From positions 1-10,930 of the forward strand of contig CAJXPC010000031.1 in the NCBI GenBank assembly GCA_913057845.1: 10,930 nucleotides of DNA. The letters are read 5' to 3'. Origin of the DNA: an uncultured Pseudomonadota bacterium. Its GTDB lineage: Bacteria; Pseudomonadota; Gammaproteobacteria; Burkholderiales; Eutrophovitaceae. The number at the start of each line of letters is the position of its first letter. Position 1 is the first letter of the stretch. This document shows positions 1 through 5,742 of the stretch, in pieces. The translations under genes were made by a program, and so were the position numbers. Below the pieces are notes generated by a model. That model was not told where the DNA came from. It worked only from the letters and a program-made list of their open reading frames with translations, and ran no database searches.

Positions 1-48
1 TCTACACCTCTCTATTCGTCGGCAGCGTCAGATGTGTATAAGAGACAG
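1..48 (+). other. Nextera i5-side adapter with index (not genomic)
   Basis: Bases 16-48 match the Illumina Nextera read-1 transposase adapter, ending in the Tn5 mosaic end (AGATGTGTATAAGAGACAG, 30-48). Bases 1-7 match the end of the P5 primer and bases 8-15 (CTCTCTAT) match the standard i5 index S502/N502. The reverse complement is what a read produces when it runs through a short insert into the i5 side. This is library sequence and should be trimmed. An open reading frame starting at 32 reads adapter as the peptide MCIRDR in front of the first real gene. Confidence 0.98.
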
Positions 49-352
49 GATTATTGTGATTGTTACTTTTAAAATATCTCCAGAGGTTACCGAATCAATC
101 CTAAAGGAAAAGTTTCTAGCGTCAGCAGCAATCTATAAAGATACACCTGGCTTAATTCGCAAGAATTACCTCTCCGATATAAAAAATAATACTGGGGGTG
201 GCGTTTATTGCTTTGACACTCTGGCGAATGCAGAAAGTTGGTTTGATGAAAAACGGATCAAATGGCTTACAGAAAGATATTCAAAACCAGAGATTAGCTT
301 TTACGACAATCCTGTTATTGTTGATAACCTTACGGGCGATATAATTGCTTAG
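49..352 (+). CDS. YdhR-like dimeric alpha/beta-barrel protein (putative monooxygenase), start codon lost
   Basis: The frame encodes about 100 genomic residues beginning IIVIVTFKIS. It resembles the small YdhR/antibiotic-biosynthesis-monooxygenase-like ferredoxin-fold proteins: an N-terminal beta strand, a helix, then PGLIRKNYL, a glycine-rich GGGVYCF strand, ANAESWF, and a final FYDNPVIVDN strand. Such proteins are usually about 100 residues and work as dimers; their substrates are mostly unknown, so no reaction is assigned. The insert begins with the single base G at 49, immediately before an in-frame ATT. This is what remains if the native ATG was cut after its second base, so the protein is probably complete except for the initiator methionine. 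The six residues MCIRDR read upstream are adapter. A GTG at 56 is a less likely alternative start. The family call rests on remembered sequence pattern. Confidence 0.75.
318..345 (+). promoter_or_regulatory. Candidate sigma70-type promoter for the adhesin-E-like gene
   Basis: A perfect TATAAT (340-345) lies 16 bases downstream of TTGTTG (318-323), which keeps the TTG of the -35 consensus. It sits inside the 3' end of the YdhR-like gene and would start transcription near 352, about 50 bases before the next ATG at 403. This is sequence resemblance only; in AT-rich DNA such matches also arise by chance. Confidence 0.3.
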
Positions 353-402
353 CGGTGACAAAATAAAATCGAACGGCTAACCAACTTGATCAAAATTTTA
401 AA

Positions 403-780
403 ATGAAAAAAATACTTGTCCTATCACTAAGTTTTTTCCTGATAACCCCAATGATTTCGCTCGCGGAATGGGTACAAATTAACAAAGGTGAGATTTTTCA
501 TACCTACACAGATCTCAAATCGCTTAATGTTCAGCCAGATGGCACCTATGCGTGGGCACTTTACGATTTTATTGAATTACAACCCGAGGGATATCGGTCC
601 GCAAAAGTCCTTTTTCAAATAGATTGCGAACAAATAAAATACAAAATGCTTTCCGTCAATACTTTTGGAGGGGCAATGGGAGAGGGAGATACTGGCATGC
701 CTAAAAGATCAGACCGTTGGGACAATGCCACACCAAACTCACTTGGCTTTCATGTCGTTGACTACATTTGCACTCAGTAA
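403..780 (+). CDS. Exported surface-adhesin-E-like protein
   Basis: A 125-residue protein with a clear Sec signal peptide: MKK, a hydrophobic core at about residues 4-19, and likely cleavage after Ala21 (ISLA/EW). The mature part follows the pattern of the surface-adhesin protein E family: a YTDLKS-type segment near residue 35, a WALYDF strand near 51-56, an 'IDC' cysteine at 75, and a C-terminal 'ATPNSLGFHVVDYICTQ' with the second cysteine at 123. The two cysteines probably form a disulfide, which fits export to an oxidising compartment. The founding member is a Haemophilus adhesin, but most relatives in environmental proteobacteria are uncharacterised small periplasmic or outer-membrane proteins, so adhesion should not be assumed. 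No strong Shine-Dalgarno precedes the ATG. It ends 2 bp before the convergent small membrane gene. Confidence 0.7.
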   Translation: MKKILVLSLSFFLITPMISLAEWVQINKGEIFHTYTDLKSLNVQPDGTYAWALYDFIELQPEGYRSAKVLFQIDCEQIKYKMLSVNTFGGAMGEGDTGMPKRSDRWDNATPNSLGFHVVDYICTQ

Positions 781-782
781 GT

Positions 783-980
783 CTAGTGTCGCGTTAATTC
801 CTGCCACGCCAGAAATACAACAAAGAGCACTGCGGCACCAATGACCATATAACTGATCAACTGAATGACGGTGACGCCAATTGATGCCACACGACTAAGC
901 GGCTCTCTCCGCCCCCTGAATACTTGGATCAGCAACCAGCCAACCACAAGCCCTCCCATCGCCAATAGGAGTATTCTCAT
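783..980 (-). CDS. Small two-helix membrane protein, function unknown
   Basis: A 65-residue hydrophobic protein with two predicted membrane helices, at about residues 3-20 (LLLAMGGLVVGWLLIQVF) and 35-58. A basic loop, RGRREPLSR, joins them, and a short polar tail follows. The positive loop suggests it faces the cytoplasm with both termini outside. I do not recognise a family. The ATG at 980 lacks a convincing Shine-Dalgarno (upstream reads CACTTCCCTC), so the start is uncertain. It lies convergent to the adhesin-E-like gene with stops 2 bp apart, and 60 bp downstream of the methyltransferase on the same strand, so co-transcription with the latter is possible. The conserved-looking charge and helix pattern, together with its fit between neighbours, argue it is real. 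Confidence 0.55.
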   Translation of the reverse strand: MRILLLAMGGLVVGWLLIQVFRGRREPLSRVASIGVTVIQLISYMVIGAAVLFVVFLAWQELTRH

Positions 981-1040
981 GAGGGAAGTGCGTCGTTAAC
1001 GTTATTCATAATTGTTGACAATGAGTTTATATAAAAGTGC

Positions 1041-1820
1041 TTATGGCACCATTGAGTGAGTGGGCTCATAAACCGCCCCTTTATCAAAAACCGCAATTGA
1101 GTCATGGATATGCACACCAGAGCACATATCTTTAAGCGTCGGATGTTTTAATCGATTGAAATGCCACCAGTGGTGCATATCATTAATCAAATCCGAGGAA
1201 AACCCAAAGAAGTTGGACTGGCGCCCGTAACCTCCGCCATAACCTCTCCAGAAAGAAGTATGGAGATCCTCAACCATATACACCCCGCCTCGATTCATCC
1301 GGGGAAATAAATACTTAAACGATTTAATTTGGTGTTTAGCCTGGTGACTGCCATCATCCAAAATGACATCAATCCCTCCCATTTCATCCACCACCTGCCG
1401 TAAAAACTCAGGATCGTCTTGGGAGCCAATTCGTACTTGAGCGGACAAGCCATTGAGCTTCGCACACTCAGAGTCGCTGTCTATTCCATAAATAATGGCA
1501 TTTTCTCCAAAATATTTACGCCACATCTGCAAGCTGCCCCCCCTAAATACTCCAATCTCTAGAAATCTAACTGGAGAAGCACGAAAACGAGAAAAATACT
1601 GGGCATACAACGGAATATAGTGATGCCACTTATGAACTGGCCTCTCTTCATTACCCACAAATAACTCGAGTAACGCCTCATCAAAGTTATATTTAGATTT
1701 TATGTCTTCATGAATACTGGAATCCGCATCGAACACCATGCCTCCAATGTCCTTGCTAGCATCCCGCCAACGTAGGACAGAGTTAGGTAGGAGCCGGCTA
1801 AGCGCCGATTTAAATTTCAT
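1041..1820 (-). CDS. MycE-like class I SAM-dependent methyltransferase, probably metal-dependent
   Basis: A 259-residue Rossmann-fold methyltransferase. From the ATG at 1820, motif I is FLEIGVFRGGSL (about 86-97), the ribose-binding acidic loop is GIDSD (about 112-116), and LDDGSH lies at 154-159. GGVYMVEDLHTSFW follows at about 178-191 and a C-terminal VHIHDSIAVFDKG strand near 236-248. This is the pattern of the sugar O-methyltransferase MycE and its many bacterial relatives. From memory, MycE uses Asp275, Glu303 and Asp304 for magnesium and His278 as base; Asp156, Glu184, Asp185 and His159 here have identical spacing, so the enzyme looks catalytically intact. A sugar or glycan hydroxyl is the likely acceptor, but nothing nearby identifies it. 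The frame can be extended to a TTG at 1835, but the ATG with GGCGAG upstream seems the better start. It is divergent from the HExxH gene. Confidence 0.8.
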   Translation of the reverse strand: MKFKSALSRLLPNSVLRWRDASKDIGGMVFDADSSIHEDIKSKYNFDEALLELFVGNEERPVHKWHHYIPLYAQYFSRFRASPVRFLEIGVFRGGSLQMWRKYFGENAIIYGIDSDSECAKLNGLSAQVRIGSQDDPEFLRQVVDEMGGIDVILDDGSHQAKHQIKSFKYLFPRMNRGGVYMVEDLHTSFWRGYGGGYGRQSNFFGFSSDLINDMHHWWHFNRLKHPTLKDMCSGVHIHDSIAVFDKGAVYEPTHSMVP

Positions 1821-1952
1821 AAGCAATCTCGCCAATCAAAGGCTAATGCCTGCTGTTCCTATAAATTCTGAACAAATCGGGCATATAACTTTATGAGAAC
1901 TTTTAAGTAAATAAGGTATCGTAAAGATACTAACATCTACAGACCTATATAA

Positions 1953-2456
1953 ATGAAAAGTCACCATCTCCTCCCAACCTTATTTTTTGTTTGGGTCTCA
2001 AGCATCTCCGCCACTTGGACGACAGCCAATGCGAGCGAACATTTAGATGACAAGCATATAAAGCAATTACTCCTGCGCATTTACGATAAAACGGGCATGA
2101 GTACGCCTGATGTAAAAAGCCCTCATTTTCCAAAATTTTTATTTGTCACTCAACAGTTTATCAATGGGATAGTTTGCAAAAATAGAAACTGTAACGCTCA
2201 GGCCGCTACCAAAGATACGACCATATTTTTGGTGAACGGCTTAGATGTAAACACCGTCGAAGGTGAAAGTATTCTCTATCACGAGCTGGTGCATGTTCTA
2301 CAATTTCACAACTTTGGTAAGAACCCGAACTGTAAGAGCTGGATCAAACGAGAAGTGCAGGCCTACCAATTGCAGGATGAGTTCGTGAGCGATAACGGCT
2401 TAGATATGCCTTGGCTCAGGAGCGTCACCCACTACTTGACTCAAATGTGCCCATAG
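1953..2456 (+). CDS. Exported HExxH putative zinc metalloprotease
   Basis: A 167-residue protein with a signal peptide (hydrophobic core about residues 6-20, probable cleavage near ANA/S, 27/28). The key motif is ESILYHELVHVLQF, with HELVH at 110-114 giving two zinc-binding histidines and a catalytic glutamate. Twenty residues after the second histidine, KREVQAYQLQ supplies Glu134, a plausible third zinc ligand as in gluzincin-type peptidases. Cysteines 75, 80, 127 and 166 in the mature part could form two disulfides. It resembles the uncharacterised small periplasmic proteins grouped as DUF6647, though I cannot confirm that by search. No peptidase substrate can be inferred. It begins 117-132 bp from the divergent methyltransferase and lies about 90 bp upstream of the TPR gene. 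No good Shine-Dalgarno is visible before the ATG. Confidence 0.7.
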   Translation: MKSHHLLPTLFFVWVSSISATWTTANASEHLDDKHIKQLLLRIYDKTGMSTPDVKSPHFPKFLFVTQQFINGIVCKNRNCNAQAATKDTTIFLVNGLDVNTVEGESILYHELVHVLQFHNFGKNPNCKSWIKREVQAYQLQDEFVSDNGLDMPWLRSVTHYLTQMCP

Positions 2457-2491
2457 TAAGTAGCGTCAATTCACACCAAGCTGTGCCTGTG

Positions 2492-2507
2492 AGTTCGTTT
2501 TCGAACT
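2492..2507. repeat. Perfect 6-bp inverted repeat (hairpin) between HExxH and TPR genes
   Basis: AGTTCG, a TTTT loop, then CGAACT form a perfect short hairpin. The plus-strand 3' flank is AAAATATGG, with no T run, so it is not a normal Rho-independent terminator for the upstream gene. It could cap the mRNA or be a small operator ahead of the TPR gene. The T-rich flank exists only on the minus strand, where no gene ends. Confidence 0.35.
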
Positions 2508-2532
2508 AAAATATGGCATCTTCCTTTTTTCA

Positions 2533-2537
2533 AGAGG
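2533..2537 (+). promoter_or_regulatory. Shine-Dalgarno fixing the TPR gene start
   Basis: AGAGG lies 8 bases before the ATG at 2546. The upstream in-frame ATG at 2513 has no such site and would add 11 residues ahead of a normal signal peptide, so 2546 is taken as the start. Confidence 0.7.
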
Positions 2538-2545
2538 CGAATCTC

Positions 2546-3001
2546 ATGACGGTCAAATTCCTAATACAACTCATTGCTATAGCCAGCATGACTTGTACAT
2601 TGAGCTATGCCAATCTCGGAGAGGTAGATGATACCGATCTAGAGAATCCAATGATTGAAAAAGGCAAAGCGGCGCTCCAACAAGAAGATTGGTCCACTGC
2701 GATTGCTGCGTTCGAACAAGCTCTTGAAAATCTATCTGGCAGCGCAGACCTACAAAACTTCTTGGGTTACGCCTATCGCAAGTCTGGAGACCTAGGCAAA
2801 GCACTCGAGCACTACAAGATAGCGCTCGAAATCAACCCTAATCACAAGGGCGCCCTAGAATACCTGGGCGAAGCCTACATCACCTTAGGTGACTTAAAAA
2901 GCGCAAAAATCCAACTAGAGCAGCTAAAGCATCTTTGCTCTCCCATACCCTGTGAAGAACTCAAAGCATTGCAGCAAGCCATTACTCATGCCGCTCAATA
3001 A
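2546..3001 (+). CDS. Exported tetratricopeptide repeat protein
   Basis: A 151-residue protein. The N-terminus MTVKFLIQLIAIASMTCTLSYA is a signal peptide with likely cleavage after Ala22. The mature chain holds about three TPR units: roughly 36-65 (GKAALQQEDWSTAIAAFEQAL), 67-100 (LGYAYRKSGDLGKALEHYKIAL) and 101-131 (LGEAYITLGDLKSAKIQLEQL). They show the usual W/L-G-Y-A-F-A-P spacing. A C-terminal CSPIPCEELKALQQAI follows, whose cysteine pair (131, 136) recurs in small periplasmic TPR proteins of proteobacteria and may form a disulfide. TPR units bind protein partners; the partner is unknown. The gene is 14 bp upstream of the HAD hydrolase on the same strand, so the two are probably co-transcribed. 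A longer form from ATG 2513 is possible but has no ribosome-binding site. Confidence 0.85.
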   Translation: MTVKFLIQLIAIASMTCTLSYANLGEVDDTDLENPMIEKGKAALQQEDWSTAIAAFEQALENLSGSADLQNFLGYAYRKSGDLGKALEHYKIALEINPNHKGALEYLGEAYITLGDLKSAKIQLEQLKHLCSPIPCEELKALQQAITHAAQ

Positions 3002-3015
3002 CGAGAATAAATAAT

Positions 3016-3648
3016 ATGGTAGAAGCAATCCTATTCGACTTTGGTGGGGTCATTACTGAAAGTCCTTTTGAAGCATTCAATGCCTTTGAGCATGAGCGCG
3101 GCTTACCCATAAACTTTATCCGGGATCTGAATAGTAGCAGCCACGACTTGAATGCTTGGGCGCAACTTGAACGAGGAGAAATTTCTCCTGACGAATTTGA
3201 TGAATCATTTCGCCAAGAGGCGATCAGCAGAGGTCACGACATCGGTGGCTTAGAAATTCTTAAGTTAGTGTTTACGCCCCTTCGGCCCGATATGATTTCG
3301 CTCGTCCAGCGGTGCAAAGCACAATATCAGGTAGCCTGCTTAACCAATAATTTCCCAAGGACGCCAACGCTAAACAACTTAATCGGAAAGGATCGATTAG
3401 ATGATTGGCAAACAATATTAAAAGAATTTCCCTATGTCATAGAGTCGGCACAAATTGGTTATCGCAAGCCTGAGGAGCAATTTTTCCAAATCGCCTGCGA
3501 AGTGATTGGCATTAAACCAGAACATGCGGTTTTTCTTGATGATATTGGTAGCAATTTAAAACCTGCACGAATCATGGGGATGACCACCATTAAAGTGACT
3601 AACGCAGAGCAAGCAATAGGCGCGCTCGAATCCATTCTCAAGGAATAG
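3016..3648 (+). CDS. HAD-superfamily hydrolase (subfamily IA) with altered motif I
   Basis: A 210-residue cytoplasmic HAD protein with a helical cap at about residues 15-80. Motif I is FDFGGV, with the nucleophile Asp8. Motif II is LTNN with Thr110. Motif III is the Lys151 of YRKPE. Motif IV is FLDDIGSN with Asp175/176. The fold resembles the YihX / ACAD10 / epoxide-hydrolase N-domain type of HAD-IA proteins. The second acidic residue of the usual DxD motif, the general acid/base of phosphatases, is Gly10. Relatives with DFGGV exist, so this is a family trait rather than a mutation, but it makes phosphatase activity less certain. The substrate is unknown. It lies 14 bp after the TPR gene with only a weak GAGA-type ribosome site, and converges with the SDR gene (23 bp between stops). 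Confidence 0.85.
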   Translation: MVEAILFDFGGVITESPFEAFNAFEHERGLPINFIRDLNSSSHDLNAWAQLERGEISPDEFDESFRQEAISRGHDIGGLEILKLVFTPLRPDMISLVQRCKAQYQVACLTNNFPRTPTLNNLIGKDRLDDWQTILKEFPYVIESAQIGYRKPEEQFFQIACEVIGIKPEHAVFLDDIGSNLKPARIMGMTTIKVTNAEQAIGALESILKE

Positions 3649-3671
3649 ACAGGTCTAAAAATTACCTCTAC

Positions 3672-4430
3672 TCACAAAGATCGCGGCTTTCTGGGTGCTC
3701 GTTTAAAGAGCTGGTCATAAACCAATCGTGGTAAAAGTCGTAAAAAACACGCCACAATACGCATTTGCCAAGGCATCACATGAAAACGCTTTTGTTTATC
3801 AATTGCTTTTTTAATTGAGCGGGCCGCGGCTCGGGCATCCATCAAAAATGGCATGTAGAAGGGATTAACATCCGTCATTGCTGTTTTAATATACCCAGGA
3901 CATACGGTCAAAACCCTGACACCACTTGACGATAACTCTACACGCAAGCTCTCCAAGTAAGCCGTTGCTGCGGCTTTTGAAGCCGAATAAGCTCCAGATC
4001 CCGGAATGCCCCGGAACCCAGCAATGCTCGATATACCGACCAAGGTACCCGAGCCCCGCCTCTCCATCGCATCAATGAAAGGTTGGAAGGTATTCACTAT
4101 TCCTAAAACGTTCGTGCGCATAATGCGCTCGAACACCTCTTGGTCAGCAGCAAAATTAGTCATCGTGCCTGCAGAGATTCCTGCATTTGCTATGACAACA
4201 TCAGGCACCCCAACGGATCGTATAAACTCCTCTGCAGCAGCTCGCATTGCCAGAGGATCACCCACGTCAGCACTAAAACTACACACCGTCCCTGGAAGAT
4301 CATTAGCCAACAAATCCAGCCGCTCTAAACGTCTTGAGAGAAGGCCTAATGCCACACCTTCATTGGAAAGTTCTCTCGCTAAAGCCTCACCCAAACCACT
4401 AGAAGCCCCTGTAATGAAAATAGTTTTCAT
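3672..4430 (-). CDS. Short-chain dehydrogenase/reductase (classical SDR)
   Basis: A 252-residue classical SDR. The nucleotide-binding TGASSGLG lies at 7-14, and Arg33/Arg34 at the end of the second beta strand favour NADP(H). The NAG motif is at 82-84 and the catalytic tetrad is Asn107, Ser135, Tyr148 (YSASK) and Lys152, followed by PGYIKT at 178-183. All catalytic residues are present. The C-terminus ends in a hydrophobic segment (about 223-236, IVACFLRLLPRLV) and a basic tail, a feature of SDRs that associate with membrane, though this is inference. The substrate is unknown. Its ATG overlaps the stop of the DsbA-like gene by 4 bp (ATGA), implying translational coupling; it is the last gene of the minus-strand run. 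SDR genes next to argS-SPOR-dsbA are, from memory, common in Betaproteobacteria. Confidence 0.9.
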   Translation of the reverse strand: MKTIFITGASSGLGEALARELSNEGVALGLLSRRLERLDLLANDLPGTVCSFSADVGDPLAMRAAAEEFIRSVGVPDVVIANAGISAGTMTNFAADQEVFERIMRTNVLGIVNTFQPFIDAMERRGSGTLVGISSIAGFRGIPGSGAYSASKAAATAYLESLRVELSSSGVRVLTVCPGYIKTAMTDVNPFYMPFLMDARAAARSIKKAIDKQKRFHVMPWQMRIVACFLRLLPRLVYDQLFKRAPRKPRSL

Positions 4431-5068
4431 TGCATATCCGTTAACGGCTTTCGGCTTTCAATCGATTTTGTGATCAAAAAATTCAGTATTGGAAAGAGAC
4501 GATCTTGTGACCGAATCATTGATGCCGTGGTCCAGAACGTACGATCGATCAACAGAGTTGGCGTTACAGAAATAGGATACTGTTTAGCAAGTGCGCGAGC
4601 GTTATTAACGCGCCCAGCGATTTGATCAGAATTTAATAGTTCCTTAAACTCATCCACATTAACGCCATAAGAACTGACCCACTTCAGTTGCGCATGGAGC
4701 TCCCACAGCCTATTTTCCTGATCGTGTATTGCGCGAAAGACTTCATAATGCATGTGTGTCAGCCGATTCAAGGCTTCGAGCGCATAAAATAAACGCGCCA
4801 AATGGGCTGATTGTTCATTAGTGATGAGGGGTACCAGTATGAGATCAACGTCATCTAACTGGCTTAGATACCAGCGATCTACGTCTGGGCCGAGTTCATA
4901 GCAACCCAAACAACTGTAAGAAAAGAATTCGATCAACTCGACGCGATCACCCGGTGAGGCCACTCGAGCATCAAGTTTCAGGTAATCACTCCCCAATTGA
5001 GGTTCAGCGCTCACGAACCCCACGAACACGAAAAATAAAATAGGTAGAAACTGGCGACTCAGACTCAC
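4427..5068 (-). CDS. Divergent DsbA-like periplasmic thiol:disulfide oxidoreductase (CLGC)
   Basis: A 213-residue thioredoxin-fold protein exported by a signal peptide (cleavage likely after Ala21, FVSA/EP). EFFSYSCLGCYELGP contains the active-site CxxC as Cys53-Leu-Gly-Cys56, and VTP at 168-170 is the cis-proline loop; both are needed for thiol exchange. The order and length match DsbA, including the EFFSY lead-in and the helical insertion. The dipeptide Leu-Gly replaces the Gly-His or Pro-His normal for DsbA. It lacks the histidine that stabilises the reactive thiolate, so a less oxidising enzyme is expected (inference). The start is GTG with a good GGAG site. It follows dsbA by 22 bp and overlaps the SDR gene. 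It probably arose by duplication of a dsbA, followed by strong divergence. Confidence 0.85.
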   Translation of the reverse strand: MSLSRQFLPILFFVFVGFVSAEPQLGSDYLKLDARVASPGDRVELIEFFSYSCLGCYELGPDVDRWYLSQLDDVDLILVPLITNEQSAHLARLFYALEALNRLTHMHYEVFRAIHDQENRLWELHAQLKWVSSYGVNVDEFKELLNSDQIAGRVNNARALAKQYPISVTPTLLIDRTFWTTASMIRSQDRLFPILNFLITKSIESRKPLTDMQ

Positions 5069-5075
5069 CAGCCGA

Positions 5076-5080
5076 CTCCA
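5076..5080 (-). promoter_or_regulatory. Shine-Dalgarno supporting the GTG start of the DsbA-like gene
   Basis: On the minus strand TGGAG is followed by 7 bases (TCGGCTG) and then GTG at 5068-5066. The spacing is ideal, and the GTG opens directly onto a complete signal peptide, so the non-ATG start is credible. Confidence 0.7.
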
Positions 5081-5090
5081 CTAATAAAGA

Positions 5091-5720
5091 TTAATCTTTT
5101 TCAATGAGCGTATTAAGCGTACCAATAAAACGGATTGGATCAACGCCACCCTCAGGCCGGAGCACCATCGATGGGCCCGTGATGTACTTCCCCCTAACGG
5201 TCACATAAGGCGTTCCAGGTATTCGATAAGATCTCGTCAACTGAGCGGACTTCTTAACTTTTGCATCGATCCCAAAAGATTTGTAGAGCTTTTCAAATTC
5301 CTTGAAATTAATTAACTCATTTTTTTGAGCCCAATCAAAAATCTTCTTATCCGTCAGGAGGTTGATCCTCTTCCCATGGATTGCGTCATACACTTGGTGG
5401 TGTACCGTTTTCAGTAGCTTCATCTCCTCCAAGGTAAAAAAAAGCTTCGCCAAAGGAACCATCTGCTCGTTAAACACAGCCGGCATGTAGTTGAATTGAA
5501 CACCTTTGCGTGGCTTAGCCACCCATGATTCAATCAACGGCTGAAAATCATAACAGTGTCCACAGGCATAACTAAAAAACTCATAAACCTGAACAACGCT
5601 ACCCTGGTCACCCTGAGCTTTTATAACTTGATACTCCTTACCCTCTGTAATCTCTTGGGCAGAAACCTGCAAACTTATCTGAGAGCAGAATAAAATAAAA
5701 ATAGTCACTAGTGTTTTCAT
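5091..5720 (-). CDS. dsbA: Thiol:disulfide interchange protein DsbA
   Basis: A periplasmic oxidase that introduces disulfide bonds into exported proteins and is normally reoxidised by DsbB (not in this window). From the ATG at 5720 the protein is 209 residues with signal peptide MKTLVTIFILFCSQISLQVSA (cleavage about 21/22). The active site is FFSYACGHCYDF with Cys53-Gly-His-Cys56. The cis-proline loop is GTP with Pro171, inside RIPGTPYVTVRGKY. CGHC is a common DsbA active site in Beta- and other Proteobacteria. Two further in-frame ATGs at 5732 and 5753 would add 4 or 11 residues before the signal peptide; 5720 is preferred because the signal peptide then starts normally and GGAT lies about 7 bases upstream. 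It follows the SPOR gene by 22 bp and precedes the second DsbA-like gene by 22 bp. Confidence 0.93.
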   Translation of the reverse strand: MKTLVTIFILFCSQISLQVSAQEITEGKEYQVIKAQGDQGSVVQVYEFFSYACGHCYDFQPLIESWVAKPRKGVQFNYMPAVFNEQMVPLAKLFFTLEEMKLLKTVHHQVYDAIHGKRINLLTDKKIFDWAQKNELINFKEFEKLYKSFGIDAKVKKSAQLTRSYRIPGTPYVTVRGKYITGPSMVLRPEGGVDPIRFIGTLNTLIEKD

Positions 5721-5742
5721 AATCCTATCCATCCCATACCTA

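Noticed and set aside
1..48. Mosaic-end sequence as evidence of a natural Tn5-type transposon
   Set aside because: The flanking index and primer sequence show it is synthetic library adapter.
1916..1930. GTATC-GTAAA-GATAC hairpin in the divergent spacer as an operator
   Set aside because: A five-base stem in AT-rich DNA is too short to support a regulatory call; no convincing -35/-10 pair could be fixed beside it.
1945..2133. A minus-strand 62-codon frame overlapping the HExxH gene start
   Set aside because: It overlaps the signal peptide coding region of a better-supported gene and has no motif of its own.
2471..2492. TCACA...TGTGA arms resembling a CRP-type site
   Set aside because: The half-sites are in reverse order and the spacing is 12 bases rather than the 6 of a CRP site.
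2492..2530. Rho-independent terminator after the HExxH gene
   Set aside because: The hairpin is perfect, but the next bases are AAAATATGG. The nearest T run is over 10 bases further on, and the stem is not GC-rich.
403..3648. A defence or mobile-element island in the accessory half
   Set aside because: No integrase, transposase, toxin-antitoxin, nuclease or repeat array is present; the genes are a mix of small exported and housekeeping-like proteins.
3649..3671. Bidirectional terminator between the convergent HAD and SDR genes
   Set aside because: Only a four-base AGGT/ACCT match is present in the 23 bp, with no stable stem.
4006..4473. A 155-codon open frame on the plus strand opposite the SDR and DsbA-like genes
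   Set aside because: It lies antisense to an SDR with a complete catalytic tetrad, and its translation has no domain pattern and looks like an out-of-frame shadow.
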